A DNA stretch of 33,848 nt, taken from the NCBI GenBank assembly GCA_946527725.1, contig CAMMYM010000006.1:1-33848 (forward strand), in the 5' to 3' direction. The notes beneath the pieces were generated by a model, which ran no database searches, was not told the origin of the DNA, and saw only the letters and a program-made list of their open reading frames with translations. Every line of letters starts with the position of its first letter. Positions within the stretch are counted from its first letter, which is position 1. Position numbers and translations under genes: made by a program. Origin of the DNA: an uncultured Clostridia bacterium. Its GTDB lineage: Bacteria > Bacillota > Clostridia > Christensenellales > Aristaeellaceae. Of this stretch, positions 25,614 through 33,848 are shown piece by piece.

Positions 25614-26936
25614 ATGAAGAAGTTCGGAGCATTGCTGGCTGCACTGATCATGCTGATGGCCGCAGCATGTGCGTCGGCGGAAACAGCACCGGATCTGGTT
25701 GACCTGTACGACGCTTCGGACAGCGGAAAGGTTTGGCTTGGCACGGCTATCCCGATCCTTGAGGGGGTCCTGGTCGCGTCTGAAGCTGTCCTTCCGGATG
25801 AGCCGAAAAGCCTGGAGGCCTGGGACGGAACATCTTTCAGGAACGTAACGATGGTCCTGTCCACTGCAGGCGGCAAGGTCCTCGTGATGCTTCTTGATCC
25901 GGAAGGGGAGACATTGGCGCTTCCGCCGTATTCCTTTGCGGATACCGGGAAAGCACTTAACCCGGACGAGCTGGTTGTCCGTTCGGGGGACTGGATGCGT
26001 TCCAGGATCAACAGGGCGGTTTATGACGCTGTGCCGATTGCCTGGCAGGACCTTGACTGTATGGTTCTTACGCTGTCCGGGGATACTGAACCGGGTGCTC
26101 TGCTGCAGACCGTTGACGGAAAGCTTGCGGGCATGATCGCGGCGGAATATGCCGAAGGCATCCATCGGTATATTGCGCTGACAGCGGACCAGATTACCGG
26201 CTGTATTTACGAAGCAGCAGAACTGCTCGACGACAGTGAAGCGGAAACTGAACCGTTGGAAGGATATAAGGTTACCGCGGACAGGAACATTGTGACCTTC
26301 GACTGGTCAGCTGCCGAACTGCCTGAGATTCCGGAAGGCTTCACCCTGTACCATATTGTAGCGGATACGGAATCGAGCTACCTGAACTTCAGCCAGGTCC
26401 TGAAGGATGAAACTTCCGTGACGATGCTGCTGACACCCGGCAGGATGTATGAATCAGGGCTGGAAGTCTTCGCGGACGGCAATACACCGGACAGGCTGCC
26501 TGAAAAGATGGCGAGGATAAAGCTGCCGGAAGCGGAGCCGGTAACGGAGCATTCGTTCCGCTCCATTGCTTTCGCGATTGCCGAAACACCGAAAAACGGA
26601 TCCGATCCTGTACCGGCGGAGGAGATCACGGAGGAACTGCTTCGCAGCGGGAACGCCTGTATCTGGTCCGTCACATCCTACAGCGTAGAAGAAACAATGC
26701 CAACCACCGACATGCTGATTACCCTGACTGCGCCGGACGGGAACAATTACCGTTACGAGAGCGGCTGGTACTACGACAGCAACGTCCAGGGAAACGATGC
26801 CTGGTATGTTTCGCTGAATGAGACAGGGCTGCTGGAGTTGCTGAACCAGAACGGTTATCCGGCCGGAATCTATGAAGTATCGATGTATATCGAAGGAAAG
26901 CTGGCGGACAGTTTCAGCTTTACGCTGATCAAATAA
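25614..26936 (+). CDS. Secreted protein, N-terminal half resembling a degenerate trypsin-like serine protease
   Basis: Signal peptide MKKFGALLAALIMLMAAACASA; GTAIPILEGVLVASEAVLP and GDTEPGALLQTVDGKLAGMI resemble the protease motifs around catalytic His and Ser, without those residues. Confidence 0.6.
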   Translation: MKKFGALLAALIMLMAAACASAETAPDLVDLYDASDSGKVWLGTAIPILEGVLVASEAVLPDEPKSLEAWDGTSFRNVTMVLSTAGGKVLVMLLDPEGETLALPPYSFADTGKALNPDELVVRSGDWMRSRINRAVYDAVPIAWQDLDCMVLTLSGDTEPGALLQTVDGKLAGMIAAEYAEGIHRYIALTADQITGCIYEAAELLDDSEAETEPLEGYKVTADRNIVTFDWSAAELPEIPEGFTLYHIVADTESSYLNFSQVLKDETSVTMLLTPGRMYESGLEVFADGNTPDRLPEKMARIKLPEAEPVTEHSFRSIAFAIAETPKNGSDPVPAEEITEELLRSGNACIWSVTSYSVEETMPTTDMLITLTAPDGNNYRYESGWYYDSNVQGNDAWYVSLNETGLLELLNQNGYPAGIYEVSMYIEGKLADSFSFTLIK

Positions 26937-26950
26937 GGAGGCAGGCCTAT

Positions 26951-28216
26951 ATGCCGAATTTTGCACTGAAGGATGAAGTGTTTTTCCGCGCTGCAGAACA
27001 GTTCCGGACACCTTTTCACCTGTATGACGAGCAGGGAATCAGGGAACGTGCGCGTGAACTGAACAAAGCTTTTGCCTGGTGCGCGGATTTCAGGGAGTAC
27101 TTTGCGGTGAAGGCACTGCCGAATCCTGCGGTGCTGCGGATCCTGAAGGAGGAAGGATGCGGCCTGGATTGTTCGTCTGCGACAGAACTGACGCTGGCCA
27201 GGGCATGCGGTTTTTCCGGAGAAGAGATTATCCTGAGCGCCAATGCCATGCCGCCGGAGGAATTTACGCAGGCACGGGCACTCGGCGCATTCATCAACCT
27301 GGATGATATTACGGATATTGAACTGCTCCGGACCCACGGCGGCATCCCGGAGACAGTCTGCCTGCGCTACAATCCGGGCGGACAGTTTTCAATCGGAAAC
27401 ACGATCATGGGTAATCCGGGCGAGGCAAAGTACGGTTTTATGCCCTCGCAGCTGCGGGACGGCCTGGACCGGCTGAAGGAGCTGGGTGTGCGGGCTTTCG
27501 GCCTGCATGCGTTCCTGTCTTCCAATACGACGGATGAGGCGTATTATCCGAACCTTGCGCGGACGCTGCTGTCGCTGGGAAAGGAACTTGCTGCGGAAAA
27601 AGGGCTCGACTTTGCTTTTGTGGACCTTTCCGGCGGCATCGGCATTCCCTACCGCCCGGACGAACCGGAACCAGACGTGGCGGCAATCGGGGAAGGCGTC
27701 CGCAAGGTTTATGAAGAGCTCTTTCCGGAAGGCGGCGTGGCAGTCAAGACAGAGCTGGGCCGCTGGATGACGGGCCCGGTCGGCTGGCTTGTGACCCGTG
27801 CGGTGCATGAAAAGAAGATCTACCGGGATTACATCGGGGTGGATGCTTCAGCCGTGAACCTGATGCGCCCGGCCATGTACGGCGCTTACCACCATATTAC
27901 GGTATGCGGGAAAAGGGACCTGCCGGCGGATCATGTGTATGATATTACCGGCAGCCTGTGCGAGAACAACGACAAATTTGCGATTGAAAGAAAGCTCCCG
28001 GAAATTGCCATCGGCGACCTGCTGGTGATCCACGATACCGGTGCACACGGATATTCCATGGGATACAACTACAACGGGCGTACCCGCAGCGCGGAGATCC
28101 TCTATACAAAAGAGGGAAGCTTCCGCATGATCCGGCGCGCGGAGACTGCTGAGGATTACTTCGCCACACTGGACATCGATCCCGCGGCGGAAGCGCTGGG
28201 ACTCAGGAAGAAGTAA
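26951..28216 (+). CDS. Diaminopimelate decarboxylase family PLP enzyme
   Basis: YFAVKALPNPAVLRILKEEGCGLDCSSATELTLA, GLHAFLSS, DLSGGIGIPYRPDEPEPD, ELGRWMTGPVGWLVTRA, DITGSLCENNDKFA, DTGAHGYSMGYNYNGR. LysA-like; substrate not proven. Confidence 0.88.
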   Translation: MPNFALKDEVFFRAAEQFRTPFHLYDEQGIRERARELNKAFAWCADFREYFAVKALPNPAVLRILKEEGCGLDCSSATELTLARACGFSGEEIILSANAMPPEEFTQARALGAFINLDDITDIELLRTHGGIPETVCLRYNPGGQFSIGNTIMGNPGEAKYGFMPSQLRDGLDRLKELGVRAFGLHAFLSSNTTDEAYYPNLARTLLSLGKELAAEKGLDFAFVDLSGGIGIPYRPDEPEPDVAAIGEGVRKVYEELFPEGGVAVKTELGRWMTGPVGWLVTRAVHEKKIYRDYIGVDASAVNLMRPAMYGAYHHITVCGKRDLPADHVYDITGSLCENNDKFAIERKLPEIAIGDLLVIHDTGAHGYSMGYNYNGRTRSAEILYTKEGSFRMIRRAETAEDYFATLDIDPAAEALGLRKK

Positions 28217-28287
28217 GCAGCAGCTGTCATCATCTGAACCTCAGGCAGTGTCCGTATCCGGACGGAAGGTTACAGGCTTTCCGGAAA

Positions 28288-29454
28288 TTACAGCACAATA
28301 TCACCCGGCCGGAATCCGGGCGGCAGGGGCTCTTCTTCCACGAAGGAGAAATCCGGATCATCGAGGACCGGCAGGAAAGCTTCACAGGGGATGCGTTCAA
28401 ATTCGGAGCCGTAGCTGCTTTGTCCGAACCATCCCCCTTCCTTTGCCCGCAGGTTCAGGTCCCGGGCAAATTTCGTATGGTTTGAGCAGTCGTGCACGGC
28501 GATCGGCCAGCTTTCTTCAGCAGCCTCCTTCATCAGTGCAAGGGTCAGGTCCCTGCTGATGATCGGGCTCAGGTAACCCAGGCGGCAGAAATACATGTTC
28601 TCCCCGAGATAATTGGGGAGATTGTTTTCATTCAGGTGCAGCTCGGCGCAGTTCATGAAGTCGATGCCGGAGGAAAGAATCCGGTCTTTCTTTTTTCGGA
28701 AGGCTTGGATAAACTCACGGGTCATCGGCGTCTCGATACCGACCTGCGGGATATACTGTTTTGCTGTTTCCATGGCGAGAAGCACGGGATCTGCGCATAA
28801 TGTAGCCCCGAGATTGAAGCGGAGTTCGTCAAGGCCGGCTTCACCAAGTGCTTTCAGCTGCTCTTCCGTCGCGCCGATGCCGTTGGTATACATATGCTGG
28901 TGGATGCCTGCAGCGTGGAAACGCCGGATGATACCGTAGTATTTTTCGATTTCCGTGAAGGGTTCCAGATAGACGTAGGCAATGCCTGTCGGCTTACGCT
29001 GGAGTGAGAAGAGCAGGGTAAGATCCTCTTCCCTGAAGCGTGTGCCGCCGATTTCCCACATGCCTTCCCCGATGGGCGGAATGCTGTCGAGCATTCCGTA
29101 ATCATAACAAAACGGGCAGGCTGCGTTGCAGCGGTTTGTTTTGCGAACGGCCGAAAGGCCGCTGCCAAGCAGGCAGCTCCGGCAGCCGGCAGGAAAATGC
29201 CCTTCCGGGCCGATGAACAGTGTACAGGCAGGAAGATCCGGCGAATACGGGACACCTTCCGGATGGCCCGGAATGATTGCCTTGAGCCCGGGAATGGCCC
29301 GGATCATGCCCTCACGATGCGCCTCCACGGCTGTTTCAATCTGTGCCAGGGCGGCGAGAACAATCTCCTGCTGCCGGCAGCCGAGGGGCTCATCTTCCGG
29401 GAGGGAGGCGAAAAAGCGAAACCAGTTGAGTGCATCTTTTTTGGAAATTTTCAT
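28288..29454 (-). CDS. Radical SAM protein of unassigned function
   Basis: CRSCLLGSGLSAVRKTNRCNAACPFCYDYG (CxxxCxxC after an upstream CxxC); partial TIM-barrel-like downstream sequence. Start at 29454 after AAAGGA. Confidence 0.85.
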   Translation of the reverse strand: MKISKKDALNWFRFFASLPEDEPLGCRQQEIVLAALAQIETAVEAHREGMIRAIPGLKAIIPGHPEGVPYSPDLPACTLFIGPEGHFPAGCRSCLLGSGLSAVRKTNRCNAACPFCYDYGMLDSIPPIGEGMWEIGGTRFREEDLTLLFSLQRKPTGIAYVYLEPFTEIEKYYGIIRRFHAAGIHQHMYTNGIGATEEQLKALGEAGLDELRFNLGATLCADPVLLAMETAKQYIPQVGIETPMTREFIQAFRKKKDRILSSGIDFMNCAELHLNENNLPNYLGENMYFCRLGYLSPIISRDLTLALMKEAAEESWPIAVHDCSNHTKFARDLNLRAKEGGWFGQSSYGSEFERIPCEAFLPVLDDPDFSFVEEEPLPPGFRPGDIVL

Positions 29455-29617
29455 TGCTTGGAAATCCTTTCTGTCCATTTTGTGCAAGGGATTCCGGGTT
29501 TTCCGGAAGGGGAATCATGTTTCAGAAATGTTACAATAAGGTTGACAATCAGGGTCAAAATATGGGAAAATATATGAAGCGGATTCAGCCGCAGAACCGG
29601 AACCGGAGGGTAACGAG

Positions 29618-30763
29618 ATGAAGCGCAGGGTATTTCTGATCATTATCATAGCAGTGCTGTGCTTTGCGGCAGCTTCTTTTGCTGCCGAACTGACATTCAG
29701 CCAGACCTGCAGGCAGAAAACATCCCGGGCGACCCAGCTTTATACAGATCCGGAGGGGAACGGACAGCTTGTAGCTTCCACGATGCTCCCCGCAGGAACC
29801 TATCTCATTACCAACGGCAAGGTGGTTGACGGACTGACCGGTATTACCTACAGCAGCAATGACAGGAATGTCCTGTACGGATATATTGATGGTTCCGCGA
29901 TTACTTCCGCGACGACGACGGTTACCCTTCCCAGCGGGAAGAAGGTCACTGTAGGTGAAGCCCTGGTCAAGAGCAGGACTGCGCTGAACCTCTGGCTGAG
30001 CATGGAATACGGCGAAACCCTCGACGGAAGCACCTACAAGGATGAAAACGGCGAAGAACACGATATCGGCAATGAATCAGCGCTGGAGGATGAATCCAGC
30101 CTGGACGGCGATGCCAGGTGGGCACGGGCTATGGGCGGTGCCTACGGCCGAAACGGAACGGATGTACGGACAGTTTACCACGATGATGAAGGAAATGAAA
30201 AGGAAGTACAGGTCTGCTATATGGGCCTGGCCCGTTCCAAAGTCATCATGGACGGGGAAGAACAGATGGTGGAAACCTGGCGCCTTACCTGGGATACGGA
30301 TGCATCCGCAGATAAGGTCCTGGCGGTCACGATGACGTTTGCCGGCGAGTACAGGGTCTGGGATAAGCCGCAGGGTACAAAGACTGTCCTGTTCCGTGTC
30401 AGGAGCAACCGTGTACTTCAGGTTATCAAGGTCGGACGCAGTTACACGCTGGTGGATACCAACGAAGAAGGAATGCCGCTGGGATATATTGCAAACGACA
30501 ACCTGGAATTCCTGCCAAATGTCCGCCACAATTACGAATCGGCGAAGATTACGGTCAAAGGGAATGCGAAGGGGCATGATCCGGTGGGAATCCGGGCTGA
30601 AGACAGCGGAAACGCACGCAAGATCACGGAATTTGACCTGGGCGAGATCCTGAGCGTCTATGCCCAGAACAACAAGTGGTCTGAGGTCGACGTGGGCGGA
30701 TACCATGCGTTTATCCTGAACGAGTTTGTGACGCTTGACAAGGACCTGCCGGAAAGCAAATAA
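29618..30763 (+). CDS. Secreted protein with SH3-like segments
   Basis: Signal peptide MKRRVFLIIIIAVLCFAAASFAA; beta-rich LYTDPEGNGQLVASTMLPAGTYLIT and ILSVYAQNNKWSEVDVGGYHAFILNEFVTL segments. Family not certain. Confidence 0.75.
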   Translation: MKRRVFLIIIIAVLCFAAASFAAELTFSQTCRQKTSRATQLYTDPEGNGQLVASTMLPAGTYLITNGKVVDGLTGITYSSNDRNVLYGYIDGSAITSATTTVTLPSGKKVTVGEALVKSRTALNLWLSMEYGETLDGSTYKDENGEEHDIGNESALEDESSLDGDARWARAMGGAYGRNGTDVRTVYHDDEGNEKEVQVCYMGLARSKVIMDGEEQMVETWRLTWDTDASADKVLAVTMTFAGEYRVWDKPQGTKTVLFRVRSNRVLQVIKVGRSYTLVDTNEEGMPLGYIANDNLEFLPNVRHNYESAKITVKGNAKGHDPVGIRAEDSGNARKITEFDLGEILSVYAQNNKWSEVDVGGYHAFILNEFVTLDKDLPESK

Positions 30764-30772
30764 GCAACCATC

Positions 30773-31705
30773 CTATTCGGTGAAACACAGGATGTCCGCA
30801 ACCTGCTGCACGTTGGGAACGAGCCGCTGGAGGCGGGCATTTTTCGTTTGCGGTTTATGGATCAGCGCTGTGGAATATCCGCCGTCAAGATTGTAAACCC
30901 ATTCTGTTTTAAAATTGGCGGAGAAGAAGGCACTGACCTGATAGAGGTCCAGGCCGCGGTAAGATTTTCCGTAGGGAACATGCAGCATCAGGTAATTATT
31001 CCTGTTGACCCGGGCAAGAACAGTCCGGGCGTGTTTTTCCTGTACGAGCTCGGTTTCTTTTGCTGTTTTCGGGGCGTCTTTCCCGGGCAGGAGTTCGGTG
31101 CCGTTAACCTGGATAGCGCATACCTCAAAAAAGGCCCAGGTCTGGCAGGGATCGGTTGCAAGGACGAGCGCATTGTCCGCGCCCTGGTACATGGAGATAC
31201 CGTCTTCAGAAAGGGCAAGGCCGTAAAACGGGACGCCGTCAAGCCTGCGGAGGATTTCCCGGTCAGTGATGACCAGGGAGCCGAGCGTCGTATTATAATA
31301 GTCCGAAGGATCGCCCGGATAGTTTTCAGGAAGATCAGGGTAGGTTTTTGTGATATAGCCGCTGGCATTGGTGGAAAGGACAGCCCCCGGGACGAGCTTT
31401 GTAAGTTCTTTCGGGTCAGCAAGTTTCTCTTTCCAGGGAGCGTTCGCTTTCCGGATCTGGCGGGCAGGATCCCTGACCCATATCTTGGTCAGGACACACT
31501 TGGTGCCGGCCATATTGAACGTTTCGATCGTAAAGACCAGCGTGTCAGACGTGTAGCTGTCGTACTTCCTCCTGGAAAAGTCATACACAGCAGGCGGGTA
31601 TTCAGTTGCTCCGTCCGTGCTTTCATCAACGACTTCCCCGCCGGCGGGAAAGGCGGACAGCACGAACAGCAGGGCCAGTGCAAAGCACACGATACGCCGT
31701 ATCAC
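30773..31705 (-). CDS. Secreted phosphodiester glycosidase (NAGPA-like domain) protein
   Basis: Signal peptide; LVPGAVLSTNASGYI, LVITDREILR, DNALVLATDPCQTWAFF, VYNLDGGYSTALIHK characteristic of NAGPA-domain proteins. Confidence 0.8.
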   Translation of the reverse strand: MIRRIVCFALALLFVLSAFPAGGEVVDESTDGATEYPPAVYDFSRRKYDSYTSDTLVFTIETFNMAGTKCVLTKIWVRDPARQIRKANAPWKEKLADPKELTKLVPGAVLSTNASGYITKTYPDLPENYPGDPSDYYNTTLGSLVITDREILRRLDGVPFYGLALSEDGISMYQGADNALVLATDPCQTWAFFEVCAIQVNGTELLPGKDAPKTAKETELVQEKHARTVLARVNRNNYLMLHVPYGKSYRGLDLYQVSAFFSANFKTEWVYNLDGGYSTALIHKPQTKNARLQRLVPNVQQVADILCFTE

Positions 31706-31709
31706 AGGC

Positions 31710-31922
31710 TCATTCCTCCCGCTTTTGCTCTTTATTCCCGGATTCCGTTTTTCTTGCCTTCAGCCAGGCAGCCCCGACAAGGCCCAGCCCAATCAGGAAC
31801 AGGATGTTCCCGATGATGCTGACCAGGGAACCGGTGTCGGTATGGATGTTCAGGCCGACGATACTTGCCGCCAGCCCGATGATCCAAAGGCTGCCGCCGT
31901 ACAGGACCAGCCGTTTGTCCAT
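31710..31922 (-). CDS. Small two-TM membrane protein
   Basis: MDKRLVLYGGSLWIIGLAASIVGLNIHTDTGSLVSIIGNILFLIGLGLVGAAWLKARK; GGAGG upstream of ATG 31922; 4 bp from the next gene. Confidence 0.7.
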   Translation of the reverse strand: MDKRLVLYGGSLWIIGLAASIVGLNIHTDTGSLVSIIGNILFLIGLGLVGAAWLKARKTESGNKEQKREE

Positions 31923-31957
31923 TACAGTATCCTCCATATATCCGTTGTATCCAACTC

Positions 31958-31986
31958 ATTTTACCTGTTTGCACAGGAGGCGTCAA
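31958..31986 (-). promoter_or_regulatory. Promoter of the small-TM / NAGPA operon
   Basis: Minus-strand TTGACG (31986-31981), 17-bp spacer, TAAAAT (31963-31958). Confidence 0.6.
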
Positions 31987-32005
31987 TGAGGGCTTTTCGC
32001 CCGGC

Positions 32006-32034
32006 TTGTCAGTCCTGAACGAAAAGTGTATAAT
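32006..32034 (+). promoter_or_regulatory. murA promoter
   Basis: TTGTCA (32006-32011), 17-bp spacer, TATAAT (32029-32034). Confidence 0.7.
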
Positions 32035-32080
32035 ATTAAAATGAACAATTGCGGCAAGGCCCGGCGGGAGGTGATGTTCC

Positions 32081-33346
32081 TTGGGTAAAGAGCGGATGCT
32101 TGTGACCGGCGGCCATTCACTGGAAGGCCAGGTGCGGGTCAGCGGCGGCAAAAATACAGCCGTTGCAGTCATACCGGCTACTTTACTATGCGATGAACCT
32201 TGTACGATAGAGAATCTTCCTGATATTGAGGATGTCCATGCGCTGGCAGATATCCTGCGCGAGCTGGGAGCGAAGGTGGATTACGAGCCCGGAAGAATGA
32301 TGCGGGTGGATCCGCGCAGTGCTGAGGGAACATCCATTTCATATCATAATGCACAGCGGCTGCGCGCGAGTTACTATCTGCTGGGTGCGCTGCTGGGCCG
32401 CTGCGGGCATGCCAAGGTGCCTACGCCCGGCGGATGTGAAATCGGTACCCGGCCGGTGGACCAGCACCTGAAAGGTTTCCAGGCGATTGGCGCTGAAGCG
32501 GGGGAGATCGGCGGCATCCTGACTGCTGAGTGCGAGACGCTTACGGGCGGTGACGTCTTCTTTGACATGGTAACTGTCGGCGCTACGGTAAACGTCATGC
32601 TGGCGGCTTCCAAGGCAAAGGGAAATACAGTGATCTACAATGCGGCAAAAGAGCCGCACATTGTTGACCTTGCAAACTTCCTGAACAGTATGGGTGCACG
32701 CATCCGCGGCGCCGGAACGGATACCATCCGGATCCGCGGCGTCCAGTACATGCACGGAAGCACATACGCAGTTATTCCCGACCAGATTGAAACAGGCACC
32801 CTGATGATTGCCGCCGCCGCGACAGGCGGGGATGTGATTATCAGCGGCTGCATTCCGACACATATGGATGCGCTCAGCGCGAAACTGCTCGAAATGGGCG
32901 TCAAGGTGACGGACCAGGATGACGCGATCCGGGTGCATGTGGTCGGCCCGCGCCGTGCCATCAACGTCAAAACCCAGGTTTATCCCGGATTCCCGACGGA
33001 TCTGCAGCAGCCTATGAGCGCCCTGCTGACAACAGCAAAAGGTACCAGTATTGTGACAGAGACCATCTTTGAACAGCGTTTCCGCCATCTGGACGAGATC
33101 CGCCGGATGGGCGCACATGTTCGTGTCATGGGACGCTCTGCCATTATTGAAGGCGTGGATGAGCTTTACAGTGCCCCCATGACAGCTACAGACCTGCGTG
33201 CCGGGGCTGCGCTGATCATTGCCAGCCTGATGGCCCGGGGCACTTCTGAAATCTATGAACCCGGGTATATTGACCGCGGCTATGAACATATTGAGGACAA
33301 GCTTCGTTCTCTCGGTGCGGAGATCCGGCGGGAGCCGGTCCGGTAA
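32081..33346 (+). CDS. murA: UDP-N-acetylglucosamine 1-carboxyvinyltransferase
   Basis: VSGGKNTAVAVIPATLL, RASYYLLGALLGRCGHAKVPTPGGCEIGTRPVDQHLKGFQAIGAE (active-site Cys in GGCEIG), YPGFPTDLQQPMSALLTTAKG. TTG start after GGGAGGTGATG. Confidence 0.95.
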   Translation: MGKERMLVTGGHSLEGQVRVSGGKNTAVAVIPATLLCDEPCTIENLPDIEDVHALADILRELGAKVDYEPGRMMRVDPRSAEGTSISYHNAQRLRASYYLLGALLGRCGHAKVPTPGGCEIGTRPVDQHLKGFQAIGAEAGEIGGILTAECETLTGGDVFFDMVTVGATVNVMLAASKAKGNTVIYNAAKEPHIVDLANFLNSMGARIRGAGTDTIRIRGVQYMHGSTYAVIPDQIETGTLMIAAAATGGDVIISGCIPTHMDALSAKLLEMGVKVTDQDDAIRVHVVGPRRAINVKTQVYPGFPTDLQQPMSALLTTAKGTSIVTETIFEQRFRHLDEIRRMGAHVRVMGRSAIIEGVDELYSAPMTATDLRAGAALIIASLMARGTSEIYEPGYIDRGYEHIEDKLRSLGAEIRREPVR

Positions 33347-33363
33347 CCGGAAGGGAGACACGC

Positions 33364-33848
33364 ATGAACAATCCGTTCGAAGTGCTTGGCCTGAAAGGAT
33401 GGGCAGATCAGGAAGAGATCAGGTCCGCTTACCGTACACTGGTAAAGCAGTGCCATCCTGACATGATTCAAGATCCTGCGCTGAAAGAAGAGGCGCAGCA
33501 GCGCATGGTTCAGCTGAACCTTGCTTATGAGGAAGCGCTGCGCCTGGCTTCTCCCCATCCCCACGCAGCGCTCGGTCCGGCGCCGACTGCTGCGGAAGCT
33601 GTCCTGATGGCGGAACGTTCCCTGGCAAAGGACAATCCGGAGGCAGCGCTCCGGCAGCTGCTGAGATGTGACCACCGTGACGGGGATTGGTATTACACGC
33701 AGGGCAAAGTGCTCATGGCAATGGAACAGTTCGAAAGCGCGCACCAATCCTTCCGGGAAGCGGTCAGAAGAAATCCGGAGAACAATGTATACCGCAGCGG
33801 GGCCCTTGCCGCAGTGGTTGCGCAGCGGGAAGCGGAAACAATCCAGGG
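33364..33848 (+). CDS. J-domain protein with TPR-like C-terminal region, 3' truncated by window edge
   Basis: MNNPFEVLGLKGWADQEEIRSAYRTLVKQCHPDMIQDPALKEEAQQRMVQLNLAYEEAL with HPD motif, then DWYYTQGKVLMAMEQFESAHQSFREAVRRNPEN. Not in the ORF track because it has no stop inside the window. Confidence 0.85.
   Translation, partial: MNNPFEVLGLKGWADQEEIRSAYRTLVKQCHPDMIQDPALKEEAQQRMVQLNLAYEEALRLASPHPHAALGPAPTAAEAVLMAERSLAKDNPEAALRQLLRCDHRDGDWYYTQGKVLMAMEQFESAHQSFREAVRRNPENNVYRSGALAAVVAQREAETIQ

Noticed and set aside
1-33848. Defence islands, prophage, transposons, CRISPR arrays, toxin-antitoxin pairs
   Set aside because: No integrase, transposase, phage structural, Cas or TA-like products were recognisable. 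The only defence-like gene is the orphan methyltransferase.

Overview
This 33.8-kb window looks like a mostly housekeeping segment of a Bacillota/Clostridia-type chromosome. Evidence for that is the perfect CIRCE element, the rpsF-ssb-rpsR operon, SMC, RecO, MurA and HtpG. I support about 28 protein-coding genes: a partial LMW protein-tyrosine phosphatase, a Cys-cluster protein, an orphan beta-class DNA methyltransferase, recA, htpG, a flavin reductase, recO, an ECF sigma / putative anti-sigma / GH2 beta-galactosidase operon, a YkuD L,D-transpeptidase, an EamA-like transporter, rpsF-ssb-rpsR, a Dabb protein, a Cys-motif membrane protein, a 2HCT-type carboxylate transporter with malic enzyme, a divergent AEC-type transporter, MATE, smc, a secreted protein resembling a degenerate trypsin-like protease, a DAP-decarboxylase-family enzyme, a radical SAM protein, a secreted protein, a NAGPA-type phosphodiester glycosidase with a small 2-TM protein, murA, and a truncated J-domain/TPR protein. 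I saw no tRNA, rRNA, CRISPR array, transposon or prophage. No obviously exotic multi-gene system is evident. The observations most worth a second look are: (i) a perfect CIRCE lying upstream of, not within, a 17-bp-spaced htpG promoter; (ii) short 5'-leader hairpins in recA, htpG, rpsF and smc; (iii) an ECF sigma/anti-sigma pair with overlapping codons into a beta-galactosidase gene; (iv) a nested palindrome between divergent malic enzyme and AEC transporter genes; (v) a probable secreted pseudoprotease. All calls come from reading the sequence and translations; no database search was run.
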